NCBI GenBank assembly: GCA_017311315.1
Contig: CM029610.1
Location: 12,476,728 to 12,540,727 of the forward strand
Direction of reading: 5' to 3'
From: Dendrocalamus latiflorus
Taxonomy: Eukaryota > Streptophyta > Magnoliopsida > Poales > Poaceae
DNA: 64,000 nt
Position 1 is the stretch's first letter, and the number at the start of each line of letters is the position of its first letter. Shown piece by piece: positions 56,082-64,000 of the stretch. The translations under genes and the position numbers were made by a program. The notes under the pieces were generated by a model. The model had not been told where the DNA came from and ran no database searches. It saw only the letters and a list, made by a program, of their open reading frames with translations.

Positions 56082-58636
56082 TTGGGGGAGTGACCTAACC
56101 TTGACCTAGTTAGTCCATTCCACCAAGAAGCCGGATAGCACGTGTAACCATATGGCTAGGCCAAAAGGGTTGTAGATTGGGAAAATGATATATTTGCCCT
56201 TACAATTGTAGACCCCGATATAGTTGTTTATGTAACCAACCTCTTCATGACTATAAATATGTGCTTCTGGGCACTATTAGGGGAAGAATTTTCATTTTTT
56301 TGTGAAAAGGACTAGGTACTAGACCACACCTTCGTGCATACATCTTCTACATCCTATCTTCACGGTTTCTCATGCTTCGGGCACCCCCTATGGCCTCTCT
56401 GTAGCCTCCATCGTTTATTGGTTGCCTATAGCCATAATAGTTGGCGCCGCCTATGAAGAGTGGCGTAGAAGCCGCGAGCTAAAGAAAGAGCGTTCGGACG
56501 CAATAACACCAAGGAAGACGACGTCGTTGACCTCCAAGCAAAAGAGGAGCACCACCGCCGAGAAAGCTATGGTAAAAATAAGGGAGCCGGTCTACGAGGG
56601 CCCCGTGCCCCCATGGCAATGACACACTGGCACAATGACATCCAGAGCCATGACAGGTAATGAATGTGCTTCATCGGTAGCTACACCAATGATGGAGTGG
56701 GAAGCGTCGCAAATGAAGGACCCGACTGCGGTGGCCAATCGAAACGTTGGAGTTCGTACTATCCAAGCAATGGTCTCTGCTGGCATTGACACCATCGCCG
56801 TCACCACACAGGGAGCGGAGGGTGTCCTCCTGTGCTAAACGCAGGCAAAGGCGCCTTTGAGGCGATTTGCGGGATGCTGCAGCGAGAGTTGGTGGACCAA
56901 TGGAGAGCCATGCACGAGATGTAGGAGAGTCAGAGTCAGCTGACTTCCACTAAGCAGTAGCGGAGGTGGTTGCAGAAGGGACGGAGAGTTGTGAGGCCAA
57001 TGATGAAGCATGTAGTGCATCTCGACTGTGGACCTTAAGTCCCCCCACTGCATAGGAGCGCCTAGCCAGAAGATTTCAAAATGCCCACGGTGAAGCCATA
57101 CAAGGGCGACACGGACCACCAAGAGTTTCTGCGCATCTACAAGATGTCCATTGGGGCAGTGGGGGAGAGATGACTTGACGAAGGCGAAGGGGTTGTCGCT
57201 CGCTCCTTAGGGAGTCGCGCTCTCCTGGTTTTTTATTATCGCCCCCAGCTTGGTGTACACATGGAAGCAGATCTGGGATCTCATGCACAACAACTTCTAA
57301 GGCAATTACGTGGAGTGGGGCGACGCTGACCAGCTCTTCGTGGTAAGACAAGCGTCAGGGGAGAAGCTGTGGGCCTACTTCAAATGCTTTGCGAAGGTTT
57401 GCTGCGAAGTGAAGGATGTCAACGACACGACTTTCATCAACGCGGCCATCCGTGGCCTCTAGAAGGGCCTACTCGCGGAACACGCAAAAGCCCATAAAAA
57501 CAGTGGTCAAGCTCTTCGACAAGATGGAGGAGTACACTAGGGTAGAGGAGGATGTGACGTGATGCGAGGTGGAGGCTACACCGTCTGCCCCCAGAGCCAA
57601 GCCCATTCTTGTGGCCCCGAAGGAGGGCTCCAACTGCAAGCAACAAAGGGGACCTACTCCAGATACGTCATCGGCATCAAAGGAGGAGTTGACGAGAACA
57701 CTATCCCCAGAGGTCGTGACCACAACCGAAGGGGTCATGGGCATGGAAAAGGGGCTAGGTCGAGAGGACTGGTGCTGGCAAGAACCATGGTACGAAGTGC
57801 ACGGCCGCGGAGACCACCTCACTTGCGATTACCCCACTATTATAGCACTCAACGGGAGTATAGCCAAGGAGCACGCCCAAGATATGAGGACACTGGTAGT
57901 GGTATAGTACGGTAGCTATCGAAGGTACCGCTTGTCCAACCCCCACTGGGTGTGCTACGAATCCAGGGCCTCGAGGTTGGCCCCCGTCGGGTGATTAACA
58001 TTATCACTAGCGGGTCATCCCACGAATTCCCCTTTGAGACAACGGAGGGCCTACGTACACTAAATTCATCACGTTGCCACATACCCCACACACGTGGTCC
58101 CGGAATAGGCCCAGGAGGACATCACCTTAAGGCAGGGGATGCATTAGGAGTGGATTTCCCCCCCACCATCCCTTGGTATTCTCAACCACCATCGCAGGCT
58201 ATGATTTGTGACGAGTCCTGGTAGACTGAGGCAGCTCCGCAGATCTCCTATTCGTCATGCCTTCGACCACATGCACATCCCTTGAAGCAGGCTAGAGCCA
58301 CCAGGTATATCCCTGCAAGGCTTCGACAGCAACTGGTTAGCGCATTGGGGCAGATAGCGCTCGAAGTAGCCTTCGGGCAAGGAAAGCGAAACAGGCAGGA
58401 GGTCATCACCTTTGATGTTGTAGACCTCCAATATCCTTAATATGCTATCTTGGGAAGAGCTACCCTCAATGCCTTCAACGTGGTCCCGCACCACAACTAC
58501 TTATGCATGAAACGTTCAGACCCCAGGGGATCATCACATTGTTCAGTAGCTAGGACCTCATAGGCAGATTAATGTTGGCACATAGAGCCCACACCGAAAG
58601 GTACACACCATAGGCGAAAGACCCACACCTCCCCCC

Positions 58637-59957
58637 ATGACACCCACACCGGAGAACACAAGCCCTCTTTCGGTGGCGCCTCCTCCCTTTGCCCCAGGGA
58701 GGATGCCGAAGCCAAGGCTCAACAGTGAAATAAAGAGGGTGTCGCTCAACCCAGAGGACCCATCGAAGCAGGTGTCGGTGGGAGACGGCCTTACCTTGGA
58801 GGCCGAGCAAAGCCTACTGGACGTGCTTCGCAAGAAGATAGACATCTTTGCAGGGTCACCTAACGATATCACCGATGTGGAGCACTCCACCATCCAACAC
58901 AAGTTGGCGGTGCGCCTCGATGCTAAGTCAGTCAAACAGCGAATGAGGTGAAAGTCCCATGACAGGTAAGAGGCTACCAAGGTGGAGGTGGACAAACTGA
59001 TCGCCTCTGGCATCATCAAAGAAGTGGTCCACCCCGAGTGGCTCACCAACCTAGTACTGGTGAAGAAGTCGAACAACACCTCGTGCATGTGCATCAACTT
59101 CATCAACCTCAACAAGGCGTGCCCCAAGGGTAACTATCTTTTGCCACATGTTGATCAACTGGTAGATGCAATAGTGGGGTGCGAGTTGGTGAGCTTCTTC
59201 GACGCATACTCTAGCACCAGATACATATGGCAAACAAAGACGAAGCAAAGACAAGCTTCATAATCCCGGTGAGACATACTGCTTCGTCAAGATGCCCTTT
59301 AGGCTAAAGAATGCCGGGGCCACCTTCACTAGGCTCGTCGCCCTCGTCCTCGCACGCAGCTAGGCCAGAACGTCAAGGCCTACGTTGATGACATTGTCAT
59401 CAAAATTAGGCAAGCAGCATGCCACAGCGCGGACCTTCAGGAAACCAATAAAACTCAACCCGGAAAAATATGTCTTCAGTGTTTGGTGGGCAGGCTGTTT
59501 GGCTTCCTGGTGTCCGGAATAGGAATTGAAGCTAACCCCAACAAGATCGACGTTATACTATCCATGGAGGCTCCCAAGACTGTCAGGGAGGTCTAAAGGC
59601 TCGCAGGCTACCTAGCTACCCTCAGTTGCTTCCTATCAAGGGCGACGAAGTGAGCGCTACCCTTCTTCAAAACATTCTGCGACTCAGGCGACTTTTAATG
59701 GACTAACGAGTGCACACAGGCCTTCAAAGATTTGAAGGAGTACCACGCCAAGCTCCCTAGGCTCGTGTGTCTAGCACTAGAGGCTCCACTACTGTTGTTC
59801 TTGGCAACGACGCCCCCTATGATCAGCATAGTGCTCGTGTTGGAGGAAGGCTCAACCCAGCAGCCGATGTACTATGTCTCCAAAGCCCACAAAAATTATG
59901 CCATCCATATAAATCTAAACAAGAAGGAAATTACTGCCATGCCTAACAGTAAATAGG
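58637..59957 (+). pseudogene. Ty3-gypsy reverse transcriptase remnants
   Basis: Pieces in different frames: a linker before RT (58637-58951, SLLDVLRKKIDIFAGSPNDI), RT fingers/palm (58982-59263, MCINFINLNKACPKGNYLLP, where RIDF-type consensus is degraded), MPFRLKNAGATFTR near 59290, AYVDDIVIK near 59381, and an RNase H start (59732-59956, STQQPMYYVSKAHKNY). Many stops and small gaps separate them. Confidence 0.8.
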
Positions 59958-62222
59958 CTTTTATCTACCATTCCTATTTTAAAGTTATTTTTAAGTAAGA
60001 AACTTTTAAACCTATGATATCAAACTCTAGAGGCTTGCTTCAATCCATACAAGGCTTTGGAGAGTTCGAAGACATTGTCTAGGAACTAAGATTTTCAAAT
60101 CTAGGTGATTGCTTGATGTAGACATCTTCTTCTATGAAACTATTAAGGAATGCACTCTTGACATCCATTTGAAACAACTTAAAGCCTTTAGATGCAGTTA
60201 ATGCTAGCAAAATATAAATGGCTTCTAATCTAGCAATAGGTGGGAAGGTCTCTTCAAAGTCTAAACTCTCTACCTGGGTGAAACCCTAAATTACAAGTCT
60301 AGCCTTGTTACGATCCACTAACCCATCCTCATTTTGCTTATTTTTGAATACCCATATTGTTCCTATGATATTATAACCATGAGGGGGTTCAACTAAGGGC
60401 TAGACCTTGTTCCTTTCGAAGTTCTTAAGCTCTTCATGCTTGGCATTGACCCATAAGGTATTAGATAAAGTATAGGTGATATCTCAGGACTCAAAGGATG
60501 CAACAAATGTAGAATAGGCATGGGAATCTAGAGACTAGATCGAGTACCTTGCTAATAGAAATCCCCAATCATTTGCTCCAAAGGGTGTCTCATTGAATAT
60601 GAAGCGGTGGTCCTAGTGCAAACATGCCATCTACATCATACACTGTAGAGGTAAGAATAGAGCCACTTGAAGCACTGGTGAAGGTGGCAAGAGGCTGCTC
60701 AACTAAAGCTGAAGTAATAGAAGCAAGCTCTCCATCGAACTCAGGAGCAATAAGAGAAGGAATTGGATCCTTATCCTCCAAATCAAGGTCATCGTCGATG
60801 AAGATGCTCTTTTGATCACCATATACTTGTGTATCTACACTGTTGGGTCTAGTACCAGAACTAGCCTCATCAAAAATGACTTCACAAATCTCCAAGATTT
60901 TGTAATATCCAAATTTTAAGACATGATAGCTATGAATATGAGTAGCACATCCAAGAAATATACCATACGAGGATCTTGATTCAAATTTATCTAAGTTACC
61001 ATATTTTTAGAATGAAGGACTTGCAACAAAAAATCTTAAAATGAGAGAAGCTAGGCCTATGACCGAACCTCAACGTATAAGAAGTCTTGCTTAAGGGCAA
61101 TCTTAAGAACACACTATTTGACTCCTAACAAGTGGTGGAAATTGCCTTAGTCCAATACTTCCTAGGAGTGTTGTGCTCATCTAACAAAGTCCTAGATATC
61201 TCCACTAAAGTCCTATTATTCCTCTCTATAACTCCAATTTGCTATGGAACTCTAAGAAGAGAACTGGTGCTCTAAACCTTACTCAGCACAAAAAGTTGCA
61301 AAGATGAATTCAGTGTCAATGTCACTCCTAATGACTTTCAAAGCTCTTGAGAGATCAACAGCTAATCTAAGGACCGACTCCCTCAAGAAACTAAACGCCT
61401 CGTCCATGTAAGTAAGAAAATACACTCAAGAATACCTAGAGAGGTCATCTACAATGACAAACACATACCATTTCCCTCTTACAGACCAATAGTGTCTAAG
61501 TGCAAGAGCAGTCTAGATGCATTGGTCATCACCATGGTAAGAGGTGGATGAGAAGTAACAACCATCTTATCATGTCTATAGGGTGAGCAAACTAGATCCT
61601 TGCAACTCTTAAGCCTAGGCAAACCTCTCATAAGATCCATGCTACTAACTCTAGTCAAGTTATCAAAACTTATATGACCAAGCCTACGATATCACATTAC
61701 TAGATCATGAGAGTCAGAATCCAAAAGACATCTAGGATAATAGCTGGGAGAGACAATGAAATAAACACTAAAGACCTTCTCCAGCCTAGAGATTCTAAAC
61801 ACAAACTCGCCCGAGGAATCTAGAACTCTGCACTCATCTCGCTTGAACCTCACCTCTAGACCCTCATCCAAAAGCTAAGAAATAAATAACAAATTATACC
61901 TCGACTTACTTACCAAAGCAACATCTTTGAGTATGAATTTATTGTTGATGCACATAGAGCCCTTAGCCATCATGGTCCTGGTAGAAGCATCCATAAGATG
62001 AACTTGTCACCGGATGCATGAGTGAGGGAGGAGAACTAACGAAAATCTCCTCTAATGTGTCAAAAACACCTGGAGTCAACAAGCCACACATCCTCTATCC
62101 TTGCTCGATGGACCTACAAGGCAGAAATAGAAGACACCAGCACCTCAGTATTAGGGTTATAATTAAAAGACTTAAGTATCCAGTACTGAGCCACACGACG
62201 AGTAGGAACAGTAATAGCAACA
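59958..62222 (-). pseudogene. Decayed Sirevirus-like Ty1-copia pol
   Basis: The minus strand gives reverse transcriptase (LWVNAKHEELKNFERNKV, NIIGTIWVFKNKQNEDGLVD, FQMDVKSAFLNSFIEEDVYI), stopped several times. A linker ORF at 60895-60590 (ICEVIFDEASSGTRPNSVDT) follows. Integrase and pre-integrase traces come next (YRRLGHISFDNLTRVSSMDL near 61690), then protease traces (DVWLVDSRCF near 62080). The catalytic YVDD part of RT and RNase H are absent at the left, where the sequence meets the gypsy relic. Domain order reads right to left as in copia. Confidence 0.8.
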
Positions 62223-64000
62223 TGTAGGATCGGAAATGGCAACAGAGGGGGGGTGAATGGTGCCTTCAAAAATCACCCCAAGTATCCACAAAAACTTCTT
62301 CTCCGATAGCTATGGAAGCTATGAAGTAAGACAAGGTTTGTTCATTTTTCTGAAAAAAATAAAGACCAGATACTACAAATCCATCTTGCCGAATGACTAA
62401 AGAACCAGATGAGAAAAGCTCACTGAAAACTGAATATCAGACCAGCAAAGAATTTCTCCAAAAACCAGACTGGAAACTGCAAACTAAATTTGGCCGAACA
62501 GATTAAGAAGACCAAATAAGATCGAAGACAGAAGCAAGGAGATTAACTGAACACAGTAGCAGCACAGCCGGTTCAACCGCCGAATTACTCCCGGTCAGAC
62601 TTCAAAGAACTCGCCGGTTTGACTGCAGGTCATGCTCCGGTCTGACCGGAAGCTTTTAAGAACTGGGCTGGCTGAAAGCTTTCGCTGGAGCAGCAAAGAC
62701 TAAAAATGAACACAGGATGATCAGCTCGGCTGGACAGTAGTTGATCCGAAAACTGAAAACAGAAAGTGACAGGATGAGAATACTCGGTTGAAAACCTGCA
62801 AAGGAAATTGTGCTGCTCTCGGCTGAAATTTGCAACTGAAACTGAAAGCGTTAGGCTGAAAACAAGGCTGGCTGAAGACTGCAAACTGAAATACAAGTCG
62901 GCACAGTAAACACAGGTCCTGTACCGAAACAGAGAAACATTGAAGAGGCTGCCGACAACAGGAAACTGAAGAAAAAGAAGCCTCAGCATAGTAAAAACAG
63001 AAGAACCCAGAGACAGACCAATTGCCGAGTGGACTCTGCTCCTCTTAGACCGAATGAACCAGGAAATTAAGCCAAATAACTGACAAACTTTAGGAAGAGA
63101 ACATACAGGGCAGTTCGACAGAGAAATGACAAAGCAGGGATAGGTGACTGACTGCAACCGAAACCTAAAATTGCTGTGGACAAACTGAAAGCACAAAAGG
63201 AGCTGAAAAGGAATAGAAACCAGAAAAATGATTCAACAACGCTGCTCTTTTGGTCATTTGATCCAAACTTCAAACCAAATAGCCACCCCATCTCAAGAAT
63301 AATGCAGACCGAAGATGAGAATAGTAAATACTAAAACTGCTGCCGAAAACAGAGAAATCTACGAGTTTCTGCTGTCCTTCTCAAACCAAATGAAAAGGGA
63401 CTATGAACTAAACAACAACTAGACCTAGGAAGAAGGAAATTCAGACCCAGAGGCATTGAAAGTGCAGAAAACTGATTTTGTCAACAAAACAGCAGGAAGA
63501 GAGACAAATCAGCATTTCTCAAGATTCTTCAACTCTTTGCCCAAGAAACTTTGAAATACATCAGATGATCATCCTCAGAGGAGGAATTATGAAGCTAGAG
63601 CCATCATCTCACTGAGAAAATAGAAACCCATGCATGCTCTGCCTCCAAACCCTAATTTTGATAAACAGAGGAAGTTGCATCGCCTCAATTCTTGGGGAGA
63701 AATCGGCAGAGATAAAATGATTGCTTTCAGGAATGTGCTAGCCAAGTGGCCTTGAGATTATTCCAGTTCAAAGCAATCCATTTTGCAGCTCCTTGCTCAA
63801 AGATTCAATTCAAACACCAAATGAGGATGAGAAGAGCAAGTAGCAGAGCTGAAGTCAGAGCAAGCACAAAAATCAGAAGAACAGCAAGGAAATCATAAAA
63901 GCTCAAACTCAGGACTTCTCAAATAGATTCATTTCGATGAAAGATTACATAAGAGTTTAGCTCACAACCATTCCACTACAGCCCCATACGCAATTGAAAA
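62223..64000 (-). mobile_element. LTR-like sequence, probably of the minus-strand copia relic (runs off the window)
   Basis: On the minus strand this region ends CACCATTCACCCCCCCTCTG then GATCCTACA, typical of the 3' end of Sirevirus-type LTRs in grasses. Upstream it holds CCGGTTTGACC/CCGGTCTGACC-type repeats (62560-62650) and long T-rich sequence with only short ORFs. It abuts protease-region sequence directly, so primer-binding site and gag are missing. The outer end is not in the window. Confidence 0.5.

Larger units (their letters stand above)
52874..59957 (+). mobile_element. Decayed Ty3-gypsy element, 5' LTR and partial gag-pol
   Basis: The 5' LTR begins TGTTGGG at 52874, is interrupted by a solo LTR, and resumes GGAGTGACC at 56087. 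It has a TATA box (CTATAAATATGT near 56251) and ends near 56432, followed by TTGGCGCCGCC, a usual gypsy primer-site start. Gag remnants (KPYKGDTDHQEFLRIYK near 57090) and pol remnants (VDKLIASGIIKEV, NLNKACPKGNYLLPHVDQLV, then KAYVDDIVIK and ANPNKIDVILSMEAPKTV) appear in several frames up to about 59957. The order of reverse transcriptase before RNase H, with no integrase upstream, fits Ty3-gypsy. RNase H is truncated and integrase and the 3' LTR are missing, cut off at the junction with the minus-strand copia relic. Confidence 0.8.

Noticed and set aside
62630..63196. 188-aa serine- and phenylalanine-rich ORF
   Set aside because: It lies in LTR-like sequence and has no family resemblance or conserved motif.

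Overview
This is nuclear DNA from a flowering plant, almost certainly a grass (Poaceae). It is eukaryotic: GT-AG introns, a plant-type ubiquitin-conjugating enzyme gene, and dense nested transposons of plant classes (CACTA, hAT, Stowaway, Helitron, Ty1-copia, Ty3-gypsy). I cannot name the species from sequence alone. One host gene looks intact: a class VI (UBC8-type) E2 ubiquitin-conjugating enzyme in four exons at 44197-51849 (+). Nearly everything else is transposon sequence, or host gene fragments carried or broken by transposons.

Layout. 1-4627 (-): partial multi-exon gene of a grass transposon-associated family, running off the left edge, followed by tandemly duplicated noncoding DNA (4985-6502). 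6503-15587: a 9.1-kb non-autonomous CACTA element (ATT/ATT target duplication, TIRs starting CACTACTA) containing a TIR element (7907-10978), which contains a hAT element (8645-9969, GCTGTACA duplication); the CACTA also carries a fragment of an F-box/SKIP16-like gene. An inverted copy of its insertion site at 18990 lacks the element. 15588-24500: inverted-repeat arms, an LTR relic, and two exons of a NAP1-like gene separated by about 6 kb.

24745-31907 (-) and 36738-43874 (+) are two members of one Ty1-copia family in opposite orientation (duplications GGGTG and ATCCA). Between them lies a probable Helitron (32396-36665, minus orientation) that has captured, in order and in one orientation, exons of a phosphatidylinositol-4-phosphate 5-kinase and of a CH-domain kinesin-14. 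I rate this chimera the most interesting object in the window.

43880-52000: the UBC gene, with a perfect three-unit heat-shock element just upstream of its TATA box and a third, unrelated copia element (46515-51624, ACATA duplication) in intron 3. 52554-64000: a Stowaway MITE, a 3.2-kb solo LTR (TTGGG duplication) inserted in the first bases of a decayed Ty3-gypsy element, then a decayed Sirevirus-like copia on the minus strand and an LTR-like tail to the window end.

The UBC E2 is the only gene expected to make a normal protein. No transposon open reading frame set here looks complete: each polyprotein has stops, frameshifts, deletions or lost catalytic residues. All calls come from reading by eye; no database search was run.
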